Shown one piece after another: positions 28,033 to 36,400 of a stretch of 64,000 nt of DNA. The translations under genes were made by a program, and so were the position numbers. Source of the stretch: Flavobacteriaceae bacterium (lineage in GTDB: Bacteria; Bacteroidota; Bacteroidia; Flavobacteriales; Flavobacteriaceae); contig JAOXRU010000503.1 of NCBI GenBank assembly GCA_025800395.1, positions 34,960-98,959 on the forward strand, read 5' to 3'. Numbering within the stretch: the stretch's first letter is position 1; each line of letters starts with the position of its first letter. The notes under the pieces are model-generated. The model was not told the origin of the DNA. It did no database searches and saw only the letters and a program-made list of their open reading frames with translations.

Positions 28033-28177
28033 TTTATAAGGCTTTCTATAGATTCATTTTGTCTTTCCTTATGCGTCGTTGTGATCTTTTCGAGCTATAA
28101 ATAGCCCTTCAAAGCCACGCCTAGCCTGAGAAAATCAATATAAACTGTGTGCGTAAGTTATATCGAACTCACGTTAA
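28033..28177 (+). repeat. MITE-like repeat family 1, copy 1
   Basis: The first 44 bp (28033-28076: TTTATAAGGCTTTCTATAGA, then TTCATTTTGTCTTTCC) are identical but for one base to 63671-63714. The rest, including GAGCTATAAATAGCCCTTCA and the end TATCGAACTCACGTTAA, matches the reverse complement of 61524-61640. The end carries the GAGTTCGAT terminal inverted repeat of the longer copy, but the matching left end is missing, so this copy is truncated. Confidence 0.75.
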
Positions 28178-28437
28178 ATAATATGGAATTGGTTGTCTTT
28201 TGGTTTTTTGGATATGAGGTAGATGGTGTTTTGAATATTTTTGTACGAAATCCAAAGTTTTTGATTAAAACTTAGTTTAGTACCTATTTTGCGAAAATGT
28301 TTTTATTGCAATGGAGGTTTAAAATAGGCGGTTAGCCAATGATACATTCCTTTTTCGGATGTTGTTTTGGGTGCCAGATAGCATCCGATACTTCTGGAAG
28401 AAAAGTTTTTCTTTTTAAAAAAACTATAGGGAAGCGA
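28178..28437. other. intergenic, no gene
   Basis: No coding sequence is apparent. A CGGATG...CATCCG inverted repeat (about 28356-28388) and an A/T-rich stretch near 28405-28425 lie downstream of the minus-strand regulator gene and could act as a weak terminator. Confidence 0.5.
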
Positions 28438-29199
28438 TTAGTGATCTAGTTTTTCTTTGATTTTTAGAAGTTCTTGTTCTATAAACTGTAATTTGTTGTC
28501 ATAGTCGGTTCCAAATTCTGGAATACGTCTGCAGAATACATAGCGCACCCGCCATAGTTCTTTGATGTCTGCAGATTTGAAGGAGGTGTCTTCTATATTT
28601 TTGTGGTCTGCTCTAAGTGTAACATTGTTACCACTGCCATAAAACCTTCTAAAGATAATCTTGTCCTCTACCAGGGCAAATACAAGGGTGCCATTGTTGA
28701 GTTTTTTGATCACATTGGGGGGGACTTTTTCTCCCACAACGATATCTTTGGGGTAGAAACCTTTGTCTTTGTTGGTCATTTCTAGTCCGGTAACCGTATA
28801 TGCTCTGAAGTTTTTTGTAGGGTTGAGGGGTAATTGAATGGCGGGCAATTCTTCTACAAAGCTATCCTCTCTATATTGTAGTAGGTAATCCTGTTGATTA
28901 GATTCTGTAATACAGGGTATCTGTGCCAAGATAGGTGCATTTGCTTTTTTGGCATAATTGGATAAATCCGTTTTAAATTTCAACAATTCGTTTACGGTGA
29001 TGTCTTCTGTAAGCAAATGGTCAATTTTTATGCTAAAATATTTAGCAATTTTTATAATTGTTTCTATTTTTGGCTCACTTCTACCTTCCTCATATGCCCC
29101 TAAAGTACCGCGCTTCAAGTCAAATAGCTCGGCGAATGCCTGTTGGCTAAGCCCTTTAACAGAGCGGATTTTTTTAATGTTCTTTCCGAAATACGACAT
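28438..29199 (-). CDS. XRE regulator with inactive S24/LexA-like C-terminal domain
   Basis: A 253-residue regulator. Residues ~5-65 form a Cro/CI HTH (IRSVKGLSQQAFAELFDLKR, then GTLGAYEEGRSEPKIETIIK). Residues ~130-235 follow the S24 peptidase layout (FRAYTVTGLEMTNKDKGFYP, then KDIVVGEKV). The catalytic Ser of the usual GDSM motif is Leu (TGLEM), and the Lys position reads FRRFYG, so self-cleavage is not expected. It probably senses a signal through the S24-like fold or by oligomerisation. It faces away from the PspA cluster, and its own promoter lies among repeated ATTATTTG sites, suggesting autoregulation and possibly control of that cluster. Confidence 0.85.
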   Translation of the reverse strand: MSYFGKNIKKIRSVKGLSQQAFAELFDLKRGTLGAYEEGRSEPKIETIIKIAKYFSIKIDHLLTEDITVNELLKFKTDLSNYAKKANAPILAQIPCITESNQQDYLLQYREDSFVEELPAIQLPLNPTKNFRAYTVTGLEMTNKDKGFYPKDIVVGEKVPPNVIKKLNNGTLVFALVEDKIIFRRFYGSGNNVTLRADHKNIEDTSFKSADIKELWRVRYVFCRRIPEFGTDYDNKLQFIEQELLKIKEKLDH

Positions 29200-29260
29200 T
29201 ATTTGCTAATATTATTTGCAATTATCAAAATTATTTGTACATTTACGCTAATAAAATTAG
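29198..29260 (-). promoter_or_regulatory. promoter and probable operator of the XRE gene
   Basis: On the minus strand TAATTTTG (plus-strand 29226-29233) fits the -7 consensus about 27 nt upstream of the start codon. Around it ATTATTTG occurs three times on the plus strand (29198, 29211, 29230), and GCTAATA recurs at 29205, 29248 and 29279. These are candidate binding sites for the HTH protein. Confidence 0.5.
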
Positions 29261-29491
29261 TTATCATGCGCAATATTGGCTAATATAAATAGAAAACAAC
29301 AGAAATACTAGAATTTTTTGCACAAAAACTAGACTAGTGCTAAAGTGTTTAGCAAATAACCAAAAACGATGAATATAAAATGATTTACCTTATTTACGAA
29401 ATAATTCAATTTGTGTTGAGTTTGGTGGTGAATTTTATTTAATTTTAAGTTGAAAAATAATAATAATAGAAAATATAGAATTTAAAGTTAC

Positions 29492-29887
29492 ATGAACGAC
29501 CATTACAAACTTGTTAAAGAATTTTTGCTTCAGATGCAGGTAGACATCCAGCACGAGAATGCAGAAGACGGTATACTGATGATCAGTAAAGAGACGGAGG
29601 GAATAAAGAACCTGATCATTGGAGTGGCATTCCCTATACTCCTTATGGAGCAGCATTTGTTTGATATACAGCATCCAACAGAAGGGGTGTATAAGAATTT
29701 ATTGCAAAAGAATCGAGATATGGTTCATGGTGCTTTTGTATTGGATGAAAGTGGAAAGCGCGTGATATTTAGAGACACTTTGCAGTTGGAGAATTTGGAT
29801 CTCAATGAAATAGAAGGATCCTTAAATTCTTTAGCCTTGCTGTTGAGTGAGTATTCAGAACAAATTATTAAATTTTCAAAACAGTAG
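29492..29887 (+). CDS. YbjN/CesT-Tir-like small protein
   Basis: A 131-residue cytoplasmic protein with the alpha-beta-beta-beta-alpha pattern of YbjN and type III chaperone-like folds: an N-terminal helix (YKLVKEFLLQMQVDI), strands (GILMISKE, NLIIGVAFPILLMEQHLF, HGAFVLDESGKRVIFRDTL) and C-terminal helices. No catalytic residues are evident. It lies 4 nt before pspA and probably starts the operon. In other bacteria CesT/Tir-like domains are found next to PspA; it may act as a partner or chaperone for PspA-type proteins. The fold assignment is by pattern only. Confidence 0.65.
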   Translation: MNDHYKLVKEFLLQMQVDIQHENAEDGILMISKETEGIKNLIIGVAFPILLMEQHLFDIQHPTEGVYKNLLQKNRDMVHGAFVLDESGKRVIFRDTLQLENLDLNEIEGSLNSLALLLSEYSEQIIKFSKQ

Positions 29888-29891
29888 TATT

Positions 29892-30602
29892 ATGAATTTT
29901 TTTAAAAGACTATTTAAGATTGGGCAAGCAGAAGCACATTCGGCTATCGATAATATAGAGGATCCTATAAAAATGACAGAGCAGGGTATTCGAGATATGA
30001 AGGCGGATTTGGAAAAGAGCTTAGAAGCATTGGCACAAGTAAAGGCAATGGCAATACGTGCCAAAAACGAAATGGAAATGTATACCGAGAAGGCAAAGGA
30101 TTATCAGCAAAAGGCGATGCTCATTCTCAAAAAAGCCCAGAGTGGTGGGATAGACGCATCCGAGGCAGATCGCTTGGCCAAAGAAGCCTTGGTGAAAAAG
30201 GAGCAAAACCAAAAGCATGCTGGAGAAGCCCAAGCCAATTCGGAGAAATTTGGCGATTCTGTAACACAATTAGAGCAGAACATAGGGGAAATCAAGCAGA
30301 ATATTTCCAAATGGGAAAGTGAGTTGAAAACCCTAAAGGCAAGAGTAAAGGTGTCGAAAGCCACCAAGAATCTCAATAAGCAGATGGCCGAAATCGATGG
30401 GTCTTCTACGGTATCTATGTTGGAGCGTATGAAGGACAAGGTAGCACAAGAGGAAGCCTTGGCAGAGGCCTATGGCGATATAGCCAATACCTCCAAAAGT
30501 TTAGACGAAGAAATAGACAAGGTTATAGACACCAGCGATGTGCAAGCCGATGAAGAATTGGCTAAGCTAAAAGAACAATTGGGATTAGATAAAGAGGAGT
30601 AA
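29892..30602 (+). CDS. pspA: PspA/IM30 (ESCRT-III-like) membrane-stress protein
   Basis: About 236 residues from the ATG at 29892. An in-frame start at 29847 lies inside the preceding gene and adds residues unlike the family. The N-terminus MNFFKRLFKIGQAEAHSAID is the typical amphipathic membrane-binding helix, followed by IEDPIKMTEQ and long Ala/Glu/Lys-rich coiled coils to about residue 220 (SVSMLERMKDKV-type segment near 180). PspA binds stressed membranes, forms rods or rings, and limits proton leakage. Here there is no PspBC or PspF; instead it is followed by an OB-fold membrane protein, a flotillin and a giant AAA+ protein. Confidence 0.92.
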   Translation: MNFFKRLFKIGQAEAHSAIDNIEDPIKMTEQGIRDMKADLEKSLEALAQVKAMAIRAKNEMEMYTEKAKDYQQKAMLILKKAQSGGIDASEADRLAKEALVKKEQNQKHAGEAQANSEKFGDSVTQLEQNIGEIKQNISKWESELKTLKARVKVSKATKNLNKQMAEIDGSSTVSMLERMKDKVAQEEALAEAYGDIANTSKSLDEEIDKVIDTSDVQADEELAKLKEQLGLDKEE

Positions 30603-30606
30603 TGTC

Positions 30607-31305
30607 TTGGAAAATTTAATAGACATACTGTTTTCGAAGGTAAACATTACGCTTACCATCTTGTCCTTAGTCTTGATTCTCTATTGGATAATAACCATGT
30701 TTTCGGGTCTCGATTTCGACGTAGATGTAGATGTGGACATGGATGTAGACATGGATGCCAATATAGAAGGTGGGAATATGGACTTCGAGGATGTGGCAAA
30801 TGCCGAAGTCAACAAAGAGGATGTTATTCCAAATCGCAGAAAAAATCTAAAATGGTGGCAAGTGGTGTTGGTGTATTTCAATTTTATTGGTTTGCCCTTT
30901 ATGTTTACATTTACGAGTTGGATATTTATCTGGTGGATAGGAACGGCTATAGCTACCGTGCTTACAGGAAGTACCGATAATAGTTTTGGGTTTATCCTTA
31001 TGATTGCGGGTATAATTCCATCTCTAATCCTTACCAAAATGTTTACCACTCCGTTTAAGGGTTTTTTCAAAAATCTCAATGCTGATGGCGATCTTCCAAT
31101 AGATATAGTGGGTAGAGAGGGGGTTTCTCTTTCCAATATAAAAGAAAACAAATTGGGTTCTGCCGAAGTAAAAGCAGCGGAAACGCCTTTAGCTATCAAT
31201 ATAAAAGCCTGGAAAGGAGAAGCTATTGCGTATAGAGATAAAATTTTAATTATAGAACAATCCCCAGATAAGACTTTTTATTATGCTAAAAAATACCAAA
31301 ATTAA
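30607..31305 (+). CDS. YqiJ-like membrane protein with OB-fold domain
   Basis: A 232-residue protein starting at TTG (30607), with GAGGAG 10 nt upstream supporting this start. Membrane helices are at ~13-33, 90-120 and 125-150. The cytoplasmic C-terminus (DIVGREGVSLSNIKENKLGS, INIKAWKGEAIAYRDKILII) has the beta pattern of the OB/NfeD-like domain that accompanies flotillins. An unusual acidic repeat follows the first helix (DFDVDVDVDMDVDMD, about residues 37-51) and could bind divalent cations. NfeD/YqiJ proteins act with flotillin in membrane microdomains; the flotillin gene follows after 8 nt. Confidence 0.8.
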   Translation: MENLIDILFSKVNITLTILSLVLILYWIITMFSGLDFDVDVDVDMDVDMDANIEGGNMDFEDVANAEVNKEDVIPNRRKNLKWWQVVLVYFNFIGLPFMFTFTSWIFIWWIGTAIATVLTGSTDNSFGFILMIAGIIPSLILTKMFTTPFKGFFKNLNADGDLPIDIVGREGVSLSNIKENKLGSAEVKAAETPLAINIKAWKGEAIAYRDKILIIEQSPDKTFYYAKKYQN

Positions 31306-31313
31306 AATATATT

Positions 31314-33383
31314 ATGTCAGATAGTTTATTACAATTGATAGGAATGGGAATTGGTTTAATTCTGTTCTTAGTTATCGTGTACTTTGCCATTGTGGCAATG
31401 TTTTACAAAAAGGTTCCCCAAGGAAAAGCTTTGGTGCGTACCGGATTTAAGGGAACCAAAGTGGCTACAGATAAAGGGTTGTATGTGATCCCTGTTTTTC
31501 ACAAGGTGGAAATCATGGACATCTCCGTTAAAAAAATCCAAATTGAGCGTTTGGAAGGGGATGGTCTTGTGTGTAAAGACAATATGCGTGCCGATATCAA
31601 AGTTGCCTTCTTTGTGCGGGTGAACAATGAGGTGGAATTTATAAAGAAGGTGGCGCAAACAATTGGTTGCGAGCGTGCTTCGCATATCTCTACATTAGAA
31701 GAGTTGTTTGAAGCCAAATTTTCAGAAGCCTTAAAAACAGTTGGTAAAAAATTCGAGTTTACCGAACTCTACGAAGCAAGAAGAGAATTTCGCGATGAAA
31801 TCGTCGATATCATCGGAACAGACCTCAATGGGTACACTTTAGAAGATTGTGCCATCGATTATCTCGAACAAACTCCAGTAAGTTACCTTAAGCCAGACAA
31901 TATACTCGATGCAGAAGGGATTAAGAAAATTACCGAGCTTACTGCTGCTCAAAATATGAAGTCGAATCTCATTAAAAGAGATGAAGAAAAGGTAATTCGC
32001 AAGCAAGATGTAGAAGCGCGGGAAGCTATTTTGGAATTAGACAAACAATTGGCAGAAAAAGAAGAGCAGCAAAAGCGAGAGATTGCCAATATTAAATCTC
32101 GTGAAGGAGCAGAAACCTTAAAAGTCGCAGAAGAAGAACGATTAAAGTCGGAGACTGCCCGTATCGCAACGGAAGAGAAATTGCAAGTTGCAGAAGAGAA
32201 TAAGCAACGTCAGGTAATAGTGGCAGCCAAAAACAAAGAACGTACCGATGCGGTGGAGACCGAAAGAGTAGAAAAAGATCGGGCGTTGGAGGCTACCGAA
32301 AGAGAGCGTATCGTTACTCTTGCTCAAATTGAAAAAGAGAAGGTAGTAGAGGTAGAAAAGAAGAATATCCAAGATGTGATTCGGGATCGGGTGATGTTAG
32401 AGAAAGGTGTAGTGGAAGAGCAGGAAAACATGAAGGATATAGAAGCATTTAAAACTGCCGATCGTAATAAGCAAGTTACCATTACCAATGCAGAAGCTCT
32501 GGCAGAAGAAGAATTAATTAAAACCATAAAGGCGGCCGAAGCACAAAAAGAAGCAGCCAAGCAAGAGGCAGAAGAAATTAATATAGAAGCTTTGGCCAAG
32601 AAGCAAGCAAGTGAAAAAGAGGCAGAAGCCAGAAAGATATTAGCAGAGGCTACCGCCAAAGAAGAAGCTACAGTTGGTTTGTCTGAGGCGCAAGTAATGC
32701 ATGCCAAAGCAGATGCAGAGGAAAGACAAGGTGTGGTGGAAGCTTTAATTATTGAAAAGAAAGCCAAAGCAGAGGCAGCAGGTATCGAAGCAAAAGCAGC
32801 AGCCATTAAGAAAGAAGGAATGGCCGAAGCAGAAGTGATTAAAGAAAAAGCCCTAGCCGATGCAGCAGGTATCGAAGAGAAAGCAGAAGCAATGAAGAAA
32901 CTCGATGGCGTTGGAAAAGAACACGAAGAGTTCAAGTTGCGTTTAGAGAAGGAGTTACAGGTAGACTTAGCAGAAATCAACATCCAGAAAGATATAGCCG
33001 ATGCCCAAGCCAATGTAATCGCAGAAGCGCTGAAGGCAGCCAATATCGATATAGTAGGTGGAGAAACCATGTTCTTTGAGCAGATTATGGGTCAGATTAC
33101 CAAATCGAAAGGATTTGATAGACTGGTAAACCATTCGGAGAATATACAGGAAGTTAAAGATGCCATACTAGGTAGCGAAGATGTAAAGGGAAATCTAATG
33201 ATGAAGGTGAAAGAATTTGCCGATAAATACGGGATTTCTTCCGAAGACATTAAAAACCTAAGTATTGCAAATCTGCTGATGGATCTGAAGCAAAAAACTA
33301 CAGATACAGAGGAGAACAACCTATTTAGCAATTTGCTGAATTTGGCGAACGGACTCGGTATAAGCGATAAAAAGCTTAAGTAA
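31314..33383 (+). CDS. flotillin (YqiK-like SPFH protein)
   Basis: A 689-residue protein with one N-terminal membrane helix (residues ~8-30), an SPFH/band-7 domain (~35-200, KVPQGKALVRTGFKGTKVAT and IKVAFFVRVNNEVEFI) and a very long Ala/Glu/Lys coiled coil (~210-600; AEAEVIKEKALADAAGIEEK). The C-terminal region of about 90 residues is predicted to be helical. Flotillins organise lipid microdomains and help with membrane stress. It is encoded between the OB-fold partner and the AAA+ protein. A perfect hairpin directly downstream separates it from the ATPase gene. Confidence 0.92.
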   Translation: MSDSLLQLIGMGIGLILFLVIVYFAIVAMFYKKVPQGKALVRTGFKGTKVATDKGLYVIPVFHKVEIMDISVKKIQIERLEGDGLVCKDNMRADIKVAFFVRVNNEVEFIKKVAQTIGCERASHISTLEELFEAKFSEALKTVGKKFEFTELYEARREFRDEIVDIIGTDLNGYTLEDCAIDYLEQTPVSYLKPDNILDAEGIKKITELTAAQNMKSNLIKRDEEKVIRKQDVEAREAILELDKQLAEKEEQQKREIANIKSREGAETLKVAEEERLKSETARIATEEKLQVAEENKQRQVIVAAKNKERTDAVETERVEKDRALEATERERIVTLAQIEKEKVVEVEKKNIQDVIRDRVMLEKGVVEEQENMKDIEAFKTADRNKQVTITNAEALAEEELIKTIKAAEAQKEAAKQEAEEINIEALAKKQASEKEAEARKILAEATAKEEATVGLSEAQVMHAKADAEERQGVVEALIIEKKAKAEAAGIEAKAAAIKKEGMAEAEVIKEKALADAAGIEEKAEAMKKLDGVGKEHEEFKLRLEKELQVDLAEINIQKDIADAQANVIAEALKAANIDIVGGETMFFEQIMGQITKSKGFDRLVNHSENIQEVKDAILGSEDVKGNLMMKVKEFADKYGISSEDIKNLSIANLLMDLKQKTTDTEENNLFSNLLNLANGLGISDKKLK

Positions 33384-33390
33384 TACAATA

Positions 33391-33417
33391 AGATGTGCGG
33401 CAAACAGCCGCACATCT
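33391..33417 (+). other. perfect 11-bp hairpin inside the PspA-flotillin operon
   Basis: AGATGTGCGGC and GCCGCACATCT pair perfectly around the loop AAACA. It is followed by TATTCTTAAAAC and not a T-run, so full termination is doubtful. It may protect the upstream mRNA from 3' exonucleases or attenuate expression of the very large ATPase gene. Confidence 0.7.
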
Positions 33418-33489
33418 ATTCTTAAAACAAACCTACTTGTTTGTTCTGCTGCATAGCAGCCACTACATAAAATCATGTAAGGATACTTC

Positions 33490-36400
33490 ATGGGAGAAAA
33501 ACAACAACATATTCCAGATACACAACTCGAAAGCGGCACCTACGAGTTGATTCAAGGGCGTTTACAAAAACATAAGGCAGATTTACAAAAACGCTTGCAG
33601 CAGCTCAATCAGAGCCGAGCCGCTGTTTTTGGTAGCGTTGAGACCAAGCTAATTGCCAATAATCGTATTAATACAGAGAATAGCTGTATTGCCCAAGATA
33701 TCGTTACCATAGGAGACTACTGTATTTTTGGGTACAATGTACATTTTGGTTTGCGAACTAGCATACAGTTGTCGGATGTATTTGGGGTGTATACCTACGA
33801 TGGCGATCATTTTGTGGTCCAGTCGCTGCAGATGCTGGAGGATTCGGTGTTTATAAGCGATTTCACCAATCTTTACAAATACTATCGCAATACCATTTTT
33901 GCCAAGTTTGCCATCATGGGTAACTATTTGCATATGGTGTTTCAGCTGAGTGAAAATCCAACGGACATTAAAACTTTTAAATGGCTCATAAAAGACGATA
34001 CACTTGTTTATATAGACAATAGAAGTGAGCAGGAATATCGTTTCCCAAGTCAATATGATTTCCGTTGGAAGGAAGTCACTAGAGATATGCATCGGTACGG
34101 CACCCATCCGCATATTGCTATCGCAGACAAGGTATTTGTAGAAACTGTAGGCGGAGATTTGACCATCAAAATTGAAGACAATACCGAAGACGGAAAAGGC
34201 GTGTATAGCGAGCAGGTGGAGTATACCGATCAGACTTTGGATGATGGTGCCTATCGTTTTGCAGATTTGGGGAATTTGATTTTGATGGAGATCAAACCGT
34301 ATCAGGAGAAGGCTCGTTACTTTGCCTATAATCATAAAATACAAGAAGTTAAAAAAATCCCTAGTTTGTCTAATGCTGCAGTATTGTTGCCAGACGATCA
34401 GGGAGTCGTTTTTCCCAATGGGTATTATTTGCAATCGGGGGCTTACAAGCAATTCGATCATGGCATTATCGATTTAAAATTTCAAGAAAAAATTGTGTCT
34501 CCCAATGGAGAAGACTTTTTCTATGTTTTTTTTAATAGTAATAAAGGCTTGTATGTGCTTATGGCATACAATGTTATTGAGCAAGAGGTAAAAACACCAA
34601 TTATTTGCAACGGATTTACCTTGTTGGATGATGGTTCTTTTTGTTATTTCAAAACAGAAGACGAACAAACCAGGCATCATGTGATTCAGATTTGGCAAAC
34701 GCCATTTTCAAAGAATACCATAGTTTCTGAAGCGCATAAGGAGAGTCTCTTGTTTAAAATCGGGAATAAAGATATTGTAAAGGCCATGGCCGAGTCTCAA
34801 GCACTTATTACCCTACTTAATAAACAAGACAATTACGATGGGTTATACGACGATATTTCTCGTCAATCCTTAGATATACTAGATAGCTATTATTGGATAC
34901 GAGAAGCGGAAACGCAAGATCTATCCGTGCCTTTGCAAGCTATAAACGATGCGGCCAATGCAGCCATAGACGAATTTGAAAAAGTGGTGCAGTTGCGCAA
35001 AATAGCAGCCAAGAGCACCAGAGATATCCAAAAGAAGTCGGATGCCCTATTTGGAAAAATAAAAAGTACTTCATTTCGCTCTATAGATGATTTTGTGCAG
35101 GCTTTGAGTCAGTTGCGTTCGCTGCGCGGAGAGTTGATAGGTTTGGCAGAAGTGCGTTATGTGTCTAAAACCTTTATAAAGGAGTTAGAAGAAGAGATCG
35201 TAGCGCATACAGAAACTATTTCACATCGTTGTGTACAATTCTTGTTAGACAAAAAAGCATTACAACCCTATCATGAAAGAGTTGCAGAAAAAGAAGCGTT
35301 GGTTGCGGGTATTAAAAAAGTGGTGGCTGCTAAAGCCCTAGAGGAAGAAGTGCATCAGATAGTGGAAGATTTGGAAATGCTGATCGATATCGTGTCTAAT
35401 TTAGATATAGAAGACAGTTCTCATGCCACTACAATCATCGATAATATCTCGCTCATTTTTGCAACCATCAACCAGTTAAAAGCAAAGCTAAAGAATATTA
35501 TAAAAGATTTGGGGGCGTCGGAAGCGGAAGCGGAATTTGCAGCCCAAATTAAACTAATAGATCAAAGCATTATTAACTATCTCGATATAGCGGATACGCC
35601 GGAGAAAACAGAAGAATTGCGAAACAAAATAGCTATTCAGTTAGAAGAATTAGAAGGAAAGTTTGCCGATTTTGAAGCCTTTATCGAAAAGGTGATGGAA
35701 AAGCGCGAAGAAGTGTACAATGCCTTTGAGGCGCGAAAAAACAGCATCGTTGAAGCGCGAAATAAGAAGGCAGCAGCCTTGGAAAGTGCAGGTAAACGCA
35801 TTCTAAAAGGGGTAAAAACTAAAGCACTTTCTTTAGCCGATGCTACAGAAATAAACGGGTATTTTGCAGCAGACCTCATGATAAATAAGTTGCGAGATAT
35901 AGTGCAACAATTATTTGATTTGGGCGATGGCGGTAAGGCAGAGATGCTGGAGACCCAACTAAAAACAGCCAAAGAAGAAGCGGTTCGTCAGTTAAAAGAT
36001 AAAAAAGATTTATTTGTTGATGGGCAAGACATCATTCGGTTGGGAAACCATCAGTTTGGAGTAAATCGTCAGCAATTAGATCTTACCATTGTTTATAAAG
36101 ATCAAGGACTATTTTATCATTTAAGCGGCACCGATTTTTATGAACCTATTACCGATAAAGTGTTGTTGGAAAGCAAAGCCTATTGGGATCAGGAATTGGT
36201 TTCGGAAAATCAAACCATATATCGTGCGGCATATTTGGCTTATCTGGTTTTTAAGGCTTATGATAGAGATAGCTTGCGCACTGCATCCGAGACCGATTTG
36301 TTAAGCATAGTGCAAGAGTTTAGTAGCAAACGCTATACCGAGGGCTACGTAAAAGGAGTACACGATGTAGATGCTGCAAAAATAGTACAGGTATTGGTGC

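Noticed and set aside
29847..29891. Upstream in-frame start for pspA
   Set aside because: It lies within the preceding gene and puts 15 residues before the conserved amphipathic helix.
32324..33070. Long minus-strand frame opposite the flotillin coiled coil
   Set aside because: It is Ser/Ala-rich mirror sequence of the Glu/Ala/Lys repeats, with no start signal and no recognisable domain.
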